NCBI GenBank assembly: GCA_032358165.1
Contig: JAALGY010000010.1
Coordinates: 1 to 64,000 of the forward strand
DNA: 64,000 nt
Reading direction: 5' to 3'
From: Diplosphaera chodatii
Lineage: Eukaryota; Chlorophyta; Trebouxiophyceae; Prasiolales; Stichococcaceae
Below, piece by piece: positions 1-12,600 of the stretch. Position numbers and translations under genes: made by a program. The number at the start of each line of letters is the position of its first letter. Positions within the stretch are counted from its first letter, which is position 1. The notes under the pieces were generated by a model, which was given only the letters and a program-made list of their open reading frames with translations, searched no databases and had not been told where the DNA came from.

Positions 1-3000
1 TGTCATCATGACGTCACCTGTTCTGCTGACAGCTGGCTGACCACACGCGACCGTCCGCGCATGATTCCGACGGTGCCTTCTGCTCCAGTGACGCTAAAAG
101 TAACGCCGGCCCCGTAGGCAGTGGGCCGCGGCGTCTTGGGCGTTGTCGGAGCCTCAGCTGCGGCACCTCCCGCTTTGACGACGTGGCGCCACGTAGACAA
201 CAGGTGCAGCGCGCCTTCTCGCGGCTGCAAGCGTGTCACCGGGCCTGCGTACGTGCAGCAAACGGTTATGAAGTCGCCTGCCCGCTCTGCAGGCTGATGC
301 GGGGTTTGGCTGCAGTTTTAGTGGTGTCACTGCCCGCGATCCCTACACAGCTGCACACTAACTTAGTGCAGAGGCTAATTGCGTAGTGGCACCAGCCAGC
401 CAGCGGTTGCAAACACGTATCACATGCCACAGGTGGCCTGCCAGCATTGCAAACCTCCAGTTCCGCCTCAAAAAGGCATGTGCGGCAGCTGCGCAGGTGC
501 TGCAGGGCGCTGGCCATAGTTGTAGCTTCTAGAACGATGGCAAGGGCTTGACAGAGGTTGTCAGCACCTGCGTAGCGCTGGGCGCCGAGCTGGCGAGCTG
601 CAGACGTCCAATGCGCGCACAGTGCTGCACCACCGCGCATTTGCGCCATTTGCTCTACAGCGCACCCAGCTCAGGCCAGGCAGCCGCGACCCGGGCAGTT
701 GCAGCTGATTTGGTACGTCTCCTGGGAGGGCCTGCCTGCAGCAAAGCGTTCTGCAGCCATGCATACCAGCAATTTGGCATTTCAGCAGGCGTGCGCACAG
801 TGCACGTGCAACAGGGTTCTGTCAAATTGAAAATACTGGCCCAAGAGTGAAATGCTGTCGGTCAAGCAACATTGACAGTACCTTGCATGCGATGCAACGA
901 GCTGGCGCCCTGCAGTCGCTCCACATGCAAGGTGCGCTGCGCCGCTGCCCTGCTGGGCGCGTCAGCGCCGCGCAATCGTTGACCTGTCGCAGGGTGCCTA
1001 AGCCTACAGAAAAAGAGTGCAGAGCCGATCAACGAAAGCTGGTTGCCAGTTATCAGTTCGGCGAAAAGTTACAGGCGTCCTGCTGGATGCGCTGCCGCAG
1101 TGCTGCAACATGGCATCGCAGCAAAGTACACACAACTGGTGCATCTCAAGAGCCAGACAGTACGTCAAACAATCAGAAGCATGAGCCAGGCTCACCGGCG
1201 CATGGCAAGAGCACGCCCACCGGCGTTCTCTCCCGCCAACGCCAACACTGCAATGCACGCAGGGCAACAGATGTGTCAACTGCAATCCAAGCATTACCAC
1301 CTATCCCAGCGTGCTATGCTGCCATGGTCGTGAGCAATGGCCAGATGCATATGCTAGACACTGATGAAAGTTGCGTGCACCTGGTGCGTGACTTCGGACG
1401 GCTAATAGCAGCATGCTGGAGCTTGCTGTCAGCACTCCGATGGCAAGGGGCGGAGAAGCATTCCCTACAGCCGCCCTGACGCAGCGCCTAGCAGGTGCAT
1501 GCGTACGGCCGCCTGCAAATGTGAGGAACAGAAACAAAGGTGGTTGCAGGGTTTCCATGCGCTGCACGTGCTGCCGGCGTTCATTAGCATCGCATCGATG
1601 CAAATGCTGGTGGCACGTGGAACAACTCATACTCGGGCATGCAGAGTTGCCAAGCCCCCAGCAACATCAAGATGTGTTGCAATAACACCTCGATGGCATG
1701 CCCAATCAAACGTGTGCAATTTCGAGCGTTGCAGCCGGTGATGCTTGCCGTCATGGCAGCGGCACACTGCATTGCTCTTCGGTCTACATTGCACACCTCA
1801 CGCTGGGCAAGTTCAACCTGTGATCTGTGTTGTGCTAGCTCCGCGACGCCAGTAGTGTCCTCCACCACACGATGCCGCAGCCACCAACGCCGCCACTGCA
1901 GGAGCATTCGACCGCCAACACCGCTGCTAGGTCCGGCTTTGCGGTGTCTAGGCAGCAACAGTTGCGAGGATGCAACCTCAGGCTGCACAGTCTTTCAGAG
2001 TATTGACAGACACTGGCAACTGGCAATGTGCATTTATGTCGGACTCTATGCACCCGGACTGAAAGATGCAAACCAAAATGAGAGCAGTGCTGCAAATGCA
2101 GCCTGATGACATGGTACACATCATCAGTGGCCGATCGGATGTATATCGTTGGCCGGGACCAAAGCAACACCAAGGGCAAACGTGGAGGCACTTACACTTG
2201 CACTTGGGTTGTGGCAGTCTTGCCCCGGGCTGGCTCCTGCGCTGGGCGTCGGTGGTGGCGGCGGCGGGCTGGGTATGCAAGCCATCCCAGACATGCACGC
2301 AGCGGATGCAGACGGTCGTTAGCCAGGTACCAATGATCTTTCCGGATGCCAGGCTAAAGGCATTACACAGCAGCGCCCACCGTGTACTATTGCGTTGGAC
2401 GCTCGTTGTGCTGTTGCGTCCCGGGGTTAGTTGCGTCGACAGCAAGCTGCGCAGTGCTCATCTCAGGCGATGGATGGCTTCTTGGCGCTGCCGTTGCTAG
2501 CGCAGGTTCCTGGACAGCGCCGGCGTATGTGCTAGATGGGCCGGTATCGATGTGAGCAACGAGGTCAAAGCGGCGCTGGCTTGACCGACAGCCAGCTGCT
2601 TGGAGTTGTTGTCGATGTGGTGTGCCGGCAGCAGCTTGCAGTGGGGGCTGCAAGCGACGGTCGGGGCGCTATTGGGGGTGGTCGATGGCGCCGCTGTCGA
2701 ATCGATTGGGGCCCCTGTTTGTGTGAGTTGCTGTGGGCGCTGCATTCGGGGCCACAACGGAGCCAGTGGTGGTGGTGGCGGCCGTGGGGGCAGCAGCAGG
2801 GCTGCATGTGCTAAGATTAGCAGGGTTTTCAACTATTGATGGTGTTGGCGCCGCAGTTGACGGCGGCGTCCAAGCAGCCAGGGCGGACATGTCCAGGCAG
2901 AGGGTGGGCGGGTCGCAGATGGCAGCGTCGCCGGGACCCATAGTGAACGTGTGCGGTCCATGGGTGGCAGCGCTGCGCTGCAAGCAGAGTTCATATGGCA

Positions 3001-6000
3001 TTTGTCAAGCCCCCGTCCCGAATGTTGCTGCTATGCGGGCCAGTTCTGCGGATGGCAATTGTCAAACACGTGCAAACAGCATTTGTGAATGCCAAAAGAC
3101 AAAGGCTGGTCAACAACTGCAAGCTGCTAGAAAGCGAAGCATGTGATCTGATTTGAAAGTGGCAACTGAGTCTTAGCATCGCACCTGGCATAGCAAGCGT
3201 GCAAAGCTACCCCGGACTGTCCCAGAGCGCCCCAGGTTCAAAGCTGACGACTGCACGAGATGGCTGCTGACCGGAGGGCAGCTCAGGGTGACGGTGCCCA
3301 CTGCCGCCCCAGCTGCCACATGAACCGCAGCCCGAGGGCCGTCGTCGCTGTTGCCCAGCACTGCTTGGTGCACGGCTGCAACGACACCCACTGCACCTGT
3401 CAGTGCAATGCACACTGCATGAATGTCGGGGTTGCACTTGAGTTAGCATCTCGTAGTCTGGCATTGCAGTCAAAGGTAGCAGATGCTTATCTCGACTCGA
3501 CTGTGTTTCAGTGAACTTTGCATGCAGTGCGAATAACACAGCATGACAATGACTCATCGGAGCACCCCCACATGTTGTAACGCCAGGGGCGAGCCAACAA
3601 CAACTGTTGCTGCCGCCAGATCCATGTCCACCGGTGCAGTCTCGACACTGTAGCGTGCAACTGCGGCGCCGGCAGCCATGGCAGTGTTTTGCTCGTGTGC
3701 CAACAGCTATGCAGATGGGCCCCGCTGTTGCTATTGCTGCTGCTGCTGTTGTCGTTGTCCTAGCTGTTGCTCTAGGCTCTGATTTCTACTTGCTCTGCAT
3801 ACACCACCTGTGATGTTAGTCAAACATTGCAGAGGTCGATACACACCAAAGACATCGGCATGCTCAAGCAGCAGGTTTGCAAAGCAGTCATACAACCAGG
3901 TGCCAATATGGGGGCCATCAGCCCGTGGTAGCGTGCGTACTTGCCACAGTGCTGATCAACTGCTGCCATGTCATGTAGCGGACTTGAACCAAGTGCTCAG
4001 ATGCAGATGGTACACATAAGATTCCGTGTCGTGAGCACCTTTCAGGAGTGGTAACACCAACTGCGGTGGTGCGGGCTGACCGTGCGTTAGGCCTGGCATC
4101 CTCAACAGCCCTGCAGGTGCCAGCTGTGGTTGCTGCCGGCGCATACGCTCACGCTGGGTGAGCGTCAGCAGCGTGCGTGAGCGTCAGCAGCGCTAGCGGT
4201 GCCGGCGCAGCAGCTCCCAGGGCTGCAATCGGCTGCAATGCTGGCAACGATGGCGATGCGCTAGTGCGAGCAGCCGGCGGGCGCCGCACCAGAGCGCCAT
4301 GGTGGGTGAGGCCGCTGCCGGGACCAACTCCAAGCGGCAAGCCCACAAACGACGGGGGCGCATGCATTCGTCAGCTGGCTGGTTTGATCACAGCTGCGGT
4401 GGGGCCGCTTTGGTTGGTTGGCTCATGGGGGCGGCAATGGGCTCCTGGTGCTGCGGTCGCCTGAATTGTAGGGTAGGGCCAGAGGTCGGCGCGCTGGCAA
4501 AAGCAGCGGTTGGGGCTGTGGGGAGCGATGGTGGCCGGCGTCGTTGCGGGGCCAGCACTGGGAGTTTGTAGCGCGTGGTGATGGCGTCACCGCCAGTCAT
4601 GGCATCGTCTGTGCCGTCAAACCGAGGGCGGGGCTGGTGCTGTCCTCTTCCAACGGGATGGCAGGTCCACAAGCGGCAGCAGTGCGCTGCAGGATGACGT
4701 ACAAGAGTTCTATGTCAAGCCCTTCTCCAAATGCTGCTGCTCTGTGGACCAAATGCATATGCAAATGACAGCCGAAAGAACAACAACTAACACACCACGT
4801 GCATGTTGCTGAAAGCCGACGGCTGCCGAACAGTTGAAGGCTATTTCAGTCGGAAATCAACATACGCCTTGATTCACAGGTGAACGATTGATATCAGGCT
4901 CGCACCGGGTGTAGGCACACTTTGGTATGGTGCTGCAAGGGCGCCGGCTGCCGCTGCTTACGTTGTTGCACACCCTCCGCAGCCGCAGTGGCGCGTGCCG
5001 GGCGGAGTGGCAATGGCGCAGCTCGGAAACTGGCTGCAATGCAGGCCTGCGAAATGAAACGTCACATTGTGGGCGTCATTGAAGGCAGTAGCACACAGAC
5101 TAGCTCCCACGACCCACCGGTGCGACACCAGTATAGGGCAGCATGCAGGGGCATGTATTTAGCGACCAACGCTGAAACAGCCTGAGGTCATAAGCACCTG
5201 ATCTTTGGCAGCACTGGGGGAAGGCGTGGTGCATCTGCCAGCTGCTGCATGCAACTGCAAGGCGCAAGGGATTGCGATGGTGCTTGCGGCGGCGGCAACA
5301 CTGCCACATACCGCCGTGTTTGTCATAGCGTCGGGAGAGGCATGCGGTTGGCGGTTCGGGTTGACGGCACCGCGGCTGGCTGCTGCAAAGAGTGCCGGTG
5401 ACGCGAGGCAACGATGACGAACGTGGTTTAGGCGGTGGCGATGGTGGCAGCCAAGATGAGAGCTTAGGTGAGGTGTCTGAGGTGGTGGTGACGGCAAGCC
5501 GGGCGCGAGATGGGCTGGGCTGCGGGATATGATGGGGGCAGAAGCGGGCGATGATCCGGGCAGCGCAAGGGGACAAGCTTGTTGAGCGGCTGAGAGGCTG
5601 GGGCGGCGGTGAAGTCTGAATAGCGGTGTATGTAGGTGGCAAAGGAAGTGGCAGAGCGATGGTAGCAGGTGGGGAGCAAGGCAACGGCGGTGGTGGCGGA
5701 GCGGATGGTTGCGTGGTGGTTTCGGCGGCGGCGGAGCTGGCTTGGCGGCAGCAACGGTGGCGGCGGGTGGAGGAGCAAGGCTGAGGTGGCGGGGTGGGCG
5801 AGAGCGCAGGTGTGTGCCATTGGCGGACTGGGCGCGGGGGGCTTGGCAGCGGGAATGGGATTGGCCTCGCCGTCTGGGTCCAGACCTGCGTGCACGAGCA
5901 GTTTCAACAATTTGGTGATGAGTCCTGTGGCACCAGAGACCTGTGCTGCTATCAGTGATCTTGCATGCAAAGCGGCGGTGCACAAGACGAGACGCTGCGC

Positions 6001-7339
6001 TGGGGCACTTGCAGGAGGCAGCTGGCTCGGACTGCGTCTGCCATAGGCATGTACATGGCTGTGGCGCTCCAGGTGGTCATCTCTGCCTGCAGCGGCCATC
6101 ACATGTGTACTGAGGCGTCTGCATGCGACACTGCAGCACTGGCTTGTTGTATTGGTTGTTGGTCTTCTGCAACAACACTCGTTCCCTGCACTGACACACA
6201 ACAATGGCGAGCACACCGCTTGCTGCTCACCGGGCGCAAATGTGATGGCAGAGGCGACGCTTGCGGCCACCAATGCTGACGAGACCTTCCAAGCTTGCTT
6301 TTCATCTTGTAAAGAACCTTGCGCAGGCTGCGCACATCGGAAGTGGCAACATCTGTCGGTCATAAGCACGACTGATGTTATTCTGGTGCCCTTGAAGTTG
6401 CTCTGCAAAGCATGGCGCATGCTCTTCGGACATGCATGCATCAGTGATGAGTCCAATGCCTACCGATCGGCTGCAGCACCCAGCATGTAACACAGTTAGC
6501 AATGCCTGCCATGTCGACGTCATAGCATGCCAAACACATACACCTGCAGGGGAAGGCCCGTGCTGATAGCAGCTTGCACACGCACAGCGGGCTGCAACTC
6601 AGCGTGGCATGGCGATCAACAAGCATCCAAAACGCTCGCATATGCAGTGGTAGTCCACTCGTGCAACGTGGGCGCTACTTGATAGATGACCGTGCGTCAA
6701 TTTGCGCACATGACTGTATCGGTTTGCGGCAGAGGTGCGGCATGCCAGTGGCAGCTAGTGATGGCAGTCCGTCATAGGGCTACTGCAAGAGAGTGTCTGA
6801 TTTGTTCCTCGCCTCAAGGTGTATGTGTAACAAACGGATCTCTGTTCACACCATCGGCATATGGCCAAAGCTTGCTGCCACCTGCACATAGGGCTGCCGG
6901 TGCGGGCAACAGTGTGGTTGTTCATGCATTGAACGCTTGTGTAGGATTGAGCGTGGCTGTTGCTTTGTCGTACTACCAAGACGTTGCTGCACCTTTGTTG
7001 CATCTGTGCTGGGCACCATTGGAACATCTCAGCAACCAGACAGACCATGCATGTCGACTCACCGCCAGATTGCCCATCGGCGGTGGATCTCAGAGAGCGA
7101 GCTCATCCAGGATGAGATGCAGAATCGTTTTAATGTATTGGAACATCGATTGCACACATGCTCCGTTCTGCAACTGCTATCTGATCAGGCCTGGCACATA
7201 CACCATGATGGGCGATGCAATGCCATTGCAATGAATGGACGCCATGCCAGAGGGCTGCTCAGGATCCATCACCACCGCACTTGATGGTGCCAGCCTGGCA
7301 CCATCCTAACGACCTGAGGTAGGATTGGCTGCAAACGCA
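1..7339. other. No recognisable gene
   Basis: I found no conserved protein, tRNA or rRNA here. The composition alternates between AT-richer stretches and G-rich islands at about 2640-2810, 4180-4560 and 5420-5930. Read on the minus strand, the islands give Pro/Thr/Ala-rich peptides. The longest open frame runs on the minus strand from 6456 to 5464 and contains an Ala-rich segment and then Pro-rich sequence, but I could not find matching exons or any family. A short direct repeat of GTGAGCGTCAGCAGCG lies at about 4156-4190. The islands could be decayed exons of a low-complexity protein or simple-sequence DNA. Confidence 0.5.
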
Positions 7340-8037
7340 TCAGGAACATGTCACGTGCTCAGCTGCCACCATTGCAGACTGCCACAACAGCTGGCCAGTG
7401 CTCTGGTAACCTGCGAAGCACCCTTTGGCTGCAGCGCCTTTTCCCACGAGTCCCGGACTGTACATGTATAGCCACGCCCATTGCACAAACAGGGCTGATG
7501 TTTGTTGTGTCCACCCAGCTCCCAAACAGCCGGCTTATCTGACGACATCGCCGCCTTGATGCCGGCAGCGTCAGAAGCAACAGCTGCAGCAGCCGCCGCT
7601 TCTGCCGGCGACATGGCGCACACCAGCGCACCGCCTGCGTCCCGGCTCTGCCGGCAGCGCCTCAAGTTGCAGGGCTGCTGCACGCGCCATGGTCTGTCTT
7701 CCTTCTCGCAGCAGCACACTGCGCCAGGTCTGATGATGTTGCCTGCTGCTCGGGCCATTCCTGTGATCTGCAGGCAAGAAACGGCCTCAACAGAGTAGTA
7801 GGCAGCGGCAATTGTACAGGGTGTAGCGGTGTGGTCTCGCAGCCCGCCAAGTTTTGAGTGCAATGAACAACACGTATCCCACACCATGTCAGATGTGGCT
7901 CCACAGAGGACGAAGCGCTTGCTTAGCACATTTGAAATCACCTGAATGCAGCACGGGACGGCAGCTACATGGCTTCGCATCATCAGATGCCATATGACGC
8001 GAGGCAAGCTGCTGGCGGCGGCGGCGGCGGCGGCGGA
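7340..8037 (-). CDS. Candidate 3' exons of an unknown gene
   Basis: A minus-strand frame stays open from about 8037 to 7516. It includes a poly-Ala run encoded by the GGC microsatellite and an Ala-rich segment ending PAVWELG. A donor (GTGG) follows at about 7514, and a TGCAG-type acceptor precedes 7410. The last exon restores the frame and ends at a stop at 7340-7342 with the peptide QSTGQLLWQSAMVAAEHVTCS. The splice fit supports a real 3' end. The upstream exons and the family are unknown, and a chance frame is possible. Confidence 0.3.
8014..8036. repeat. GGC trinucleotide microsatellite
   Basis: About seven and a half GGC units in a row. On the minus strand they would encode poly-Ala within the candidate exon that ends at 7516. 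Confidence 0.8.
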
Positions 8038-8681
8038 GCTGAATCCGCCTGCAGCGGGTCACAGATCGAGACTGTCAGTTTTGTGAGCAGTGACATGCGC
8101 ACAGAACTGCACGTTGCAACAATGCAGCAATCCATGTCAACAAGCGCTGCGTACCAGCAACAGCACGCACTGCAACTGCACAAATCTGCAAATTCTTGCC
8201 TCGGGGCCGCCCAATATTGGTCAGAGTGCCTAGGGGACATCATCATGTCGGCTCATGACACAGGGCTGTATGAGACCGGGGGTCGTGCCCGGTGATACTT
8301 GCGAGTGTCAGGGCGCAGCTGCCGTTGAGAGCGCTGAGCATTGCAGTTCTCAGTGCACACCTGTTCTGGGAAGAGCCGACGTATGCGCCAGCAGCTGATA
8401 CTAGCGGCCGATCCCGCACCAAACTCCACCGCTGCCCAGCACAGCCCAGGTTGTCACCAGCAGCGCCAGCACCTGCGATGGACATGCGTCACCAGTCATT
8501 GATTGCCACGAACACAGAGGATGTCTCCGAGGCCAGATGGAGACGTTAGCTGCAGATGTTGAGCATTGCGGACAACAGTCTGTCAAGCACGGCATAATTC
8601 AGTGCCTTGAAGGCAGCAGCAACAAGCACCACAGCACCCACGGGAAGGCAACTGCTTGCAGCCGGCTGTGCTGGCATCTGC

Positions 8682-9107
8682 TCAGCTCCCTGCCACTGCT
8701 GCTGCGCCTACGCCTGCCGCTGGCTCGACTGTCGTGGCTAGGCTGCCACGACTGCTGTGGCCCGAGTGCTTGCTGATACTGCGGAGGCAGCTGCTGCTGC
8801 TGTTGCTGATGTTCTTGTTGCTCTGGCAACGGGAAGCTGACACCTGTTGTGCCTCTTCTCGCTGACATCTACTGCTTGTCCTCACCTTGTTCAGCGTTGC
8901 CAGCTGGGCTGGAGGTGGCGTCAGCTGCGGCGGCATGGGATGGCCACGCTTCAAGCTGAGTTCCTGTGCCACTGCCGGCAGCTGCCTGCTGAGCACGCCC
9001 ACATGCAGTGCAACAAGGAGAGGGATGGTGGCAGACGACACGAGGCTGCTGGATGAAATGCAAATGCGCTTGTCGACCGCTACGTACTCGACAATGGGCT
9101 GTTGCAC
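8682..9107 (-). CDS. Candidate C-terminal coding segment, unknown
   Basis: A minus-strand frame ends in a stop at 8682. It reads a basic, Pro-rich stretch (SLKRGHPMPPQLTPPPAQLA) followed by a Ser/Gln-rich tail. A GTGAGG donor just after the Pro-rich part (about 8880) offers an alternative end. A second frame at 8866-8599 with a Gln-rich start overlaps it, so the true frame is unresolved. No family recognised. It may belong with the candidate exons that end at 7340. Confidence 0.22.
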   Translation of the reverse strand: MQQPIVEYVAVDKRICISSSSLVSSATIPLLVALHVGVLSRQLPAVAQELSLKRGHPMPPQLTPPPAQLATLNKVRTSSRCQREEAQQVSASRCQSNKNISNSSSSCLRSISKHSGHSSRGSLATTVEPAAGVGAAAVAGS

Positions 9108-9656
9108 ATGGACGATAAATCCATGTGCAGAATGTTACGCCAACAACCTTGTTAGCTATGGCCCAGTGCGGCCGTAGACTGCATGCTGAGCAGACTGACC
9201 GGCAAGAACTGGTGAAGATGATCGACTGCACAAGTAGTGCTGTTTCGCAGCTTCGGTGCTGTCATGCACACCTGACGCCGGGCTGCGGCACAACATGGGC
9301 CCAGCTCCAGCGGCCGTGTAGAGCCGCGTGCTGCAGGAGGTGACCGGTGCACCCTTGGGTCCGGCACAAAGCGGTCCGCCCAGCGCCGGGCCGTGCTGAT
9401 ACGTACTGGTGCACACCTGCGCAAGAGGGCATTGTCCAGGCATGCGCAACAGCATGCCACAACAGGATGTGCAGGTGTGTCAGCTGCCAGGATTGCAACG
9501 ATACAACAGATCGATGCTGTTGATCGGCCGCTACTTTGTCTGTTGGTGGTGCAAACATCTGAGCAAGGATGTCTCTGCAAATCGACCAAAACCAGATCAT
9601 ATGCAGCTGTTACGTTGGTCTAGCCTAGACCTCGCTGTAGCGACGATGGTTCGACA

Positions 9657-12600
9657 TCACACAGCCTGCAGCAGTTCCACTGCATACAGCCGCAGATTTG
9701 CTTCCACCGACTCTGCGTGCTCCCCTGCATCAATGCCAACATCATGCAGAACACTGGCAAAGGCTGAGGCGCAGTCCGGCAGCTGGGCAGCCGTGAAGAG
9801 CGCCACAGTACCATCAAAATCACCCGCGGCTGCCAGCAGTGTAGCCGCACGCCAAATGTGCCCTCCAGCCTGCATTTCAGCAGTTTGCACATCACTTTGC
9901 CTGGCTGGTGACCATCTACCTGCAGGTGCAATGCTGTGTGCCCAACAGCTGATGGCATACTGACCTGCAAGGCATGTGTCGACCAGCGGTCTAGCACAGC
10001 CGCCCGTGCCGGCAGGGACAGCGAACCAGCCGCCAAAGTGGCGGCATACCGCCAGAGGCCTGCATCCTGCAGCACAGCTGCTGCCTCCGCCACCAGACCT
10101 GCGCAAGGATGGAAGACAGGGGCTCAGCCGCCGTACTCGTGACTGTCGCTTTGGTGCCGAAATCGTCTGCTGCATCAGGTACCTGAGGAGCACAGCAGCG
10201 GGACGCCCAGGAGTGCATCGCCCACGCTTGCCGCATTAGCTGCCACCACCTGCATGCAAGTGTGCTCGCCGATTGTCAGAGGACATTGCAGCAAGCCTTT
10301 GAACCTCCTGCTGCAAATGTACTTTGTGGAGCAAATGCGCGCAGAAGCATGACGCCAAAGGAAGTCGCACACCTTGCCGCCTGCCACAGCAGGCTGCTGG
10401 CGGGCGGCGGCTGCGGGAGCGCCACGCTGGCCGCATCCGAGAGAGTCCTGCCCAGGGATCCCTGTCGCGTCGTCCCGGTGTCCGTGCTGTGCTGCGAGGT
10501 CGATGGACCGCTGGAAGACTGGAGGCCGTCAGGCACGGCGGCGGCGGCGTGCGCCAGGGCCAGGGTGCAGAGCGCGTCACGGTAGTAGCGCGCCGAGCGG
10601 TCGGGCGGCGATGCGAGCAGGAAGCCCACTGCGGAGTGATAGTCGCCCAGGCTGACGTATTCCATCATGCGCCGCTCCTGCAGGCAGGCGCACCGGCTGC
10701 TGCGACCGAGCATTGTCACTGCCGCCACTGAGCTTTGAAGGCGCAGATGAACACCACAGTTTTCAGGTCCTCCTGCTGCAAAATAGTGGGCAAGAGCTTG
10801 GTCCAGCCAAGTGTGCTGCACTGATGTTGAGTACGATGAGCACCTACCTGCTGGCGGTCAGAGGGTGCTGCGCCACTGTCCATGGCCTCGTGCCAGGCTA
10901 TGCGCTCCCGCGCCTCTGCCAGCAGCACCTGCGGCTCCCACAGCGGCCTGCGCAGCCTCAGCTGATACCGGTTAGCCACCCTGCATGAGTCTGGTCGCAC
11001 AGAAGGGTGCCAGGAGAGCAGGCATCGTGGGATAGCAGTGATAAGAATCATCTGCCGGTACTCGAAGCAGCTGCTGGGCTGCTGCTGCTCTGTGCTGCTC
11101 CTATAGCGTCTGCCGACACCTGTGCAGCAGCCAGCGTGGCCAGCAGGTGCCGCCACAAGTGAGCTTCCTCCTGCAGCATTGGCAAGGATACATATTGAGC
11201 AGCTAACATGTGTGCTTCAGTGGCAGACCTGCGCACTACCACTAGAGGCTTTGCGAAACGCAGGTGGTCCACGAGTCACCTCATCGCCCAGCACTGTGGC
11301 TGCCAGCTCAGCGCGGGCTGCTGCCGGGTTCAGAGACTCCACAGACGCCTCTGCAGCCACTGCTTCGGCGGCCAGCAGCGTGCTGCCGCCTCTCGCGATG
11401 GCCAGCACGGACATGACCTCCGCCACTGACGGACCCGCCTTACCATCACCTGCAGCGCGACGACAAGCCCATTTAGGTGGCACGCATTGTCAAGTCGCAG
11501 ACAAAGCAACATGCCTGGCATTCTGGCGGGGCGTGCGTCGCTGCATACGTTCCTTCAGCTTTGCCGTCAACCCCTACATTGACTACCTGGCAGTAGCTCT
11601 GATGCGCGGCGGCTGTCGGTGCGGATGCGCAGCGCGCCACTGCCGGAGCGCTTGGCTCCACCAACGCCGATGGCCAGGCTGTCGATTGAGGTCAGGCGGC
11701 CCAGGCCAGCGTGCGGCGAGAAGTCGGGCTCTGAGGCCCGCCGGCCCACGACCGCCGCCTATGCCACGTGCTTTCAGTCATCAGAGTGACCGCAGCGGCA
11801 ATCCAACAGACTTGGTTTGGCTGCAGCACAAGTCTGCCCCTCTGCAAAGCATGAAGAATGTTCTGGCTGCACCTGGGGTGCTGTGGCATGGCGGGCTGCC
11901 TCCCAGGCGCCACGGCAGCCCGGCGGCAGCGCCGCCCACACAGCTGCCTCCGCCCCCGCCAAGTCCTCCTCAGACGCCGCGGCGCTGCTGACGGCGGTCG
12001 CCAGCACCCTCAGTGCGCCGCTGGGTACGCCCTGCAATGTCCACAACCATGCTGCTCTGCTGCAACGGCAGCAGCGGTCGAACAATGCAACAAGCCCATC
12101 TGGGCAACCCTTCTGAAACCTGCAGCTTGGCAGACGACCATGCAAATGCACCCCCTGACAGCAGGCAACAGCATTGCAGATGACATGAAACCCACCTGCT
12201 GGACCAGCAGCCGCAGCAGCAGGCCCCAGGCGGGCGGCAGCAGCACGGCGGTGCCCAGGGGCGGCGGCGCCGCCAGGCCCCTGGCAGGCTGCGGCCATGC
12301 GCCGCCCACCGCCGCCTTCAGCCCATCGCCCCTGCAGGTCAGGATCACCTGAGCATGCAGCACTTGATGCCTCGCAAAGCGTTTGAGAAATGCGCCTTCC
12401 CCTTCATCCTGAAGCTGTGGCAGCAGGGACACGCAGGGAACAGACTGCTGTGCACCAGCAACCCTAGGGTTGAGGCGCAGGCTCTCTGCACACAGCAGGA
12501 AACATGATCACTGTTCAAATCGTTAACTGAAATTGCGAGGTACGGCAGGTCAGGCACCTCAGGCGGCGCGGGGCAGCGTCAGCGGCCTGGCAGGCGTCCA

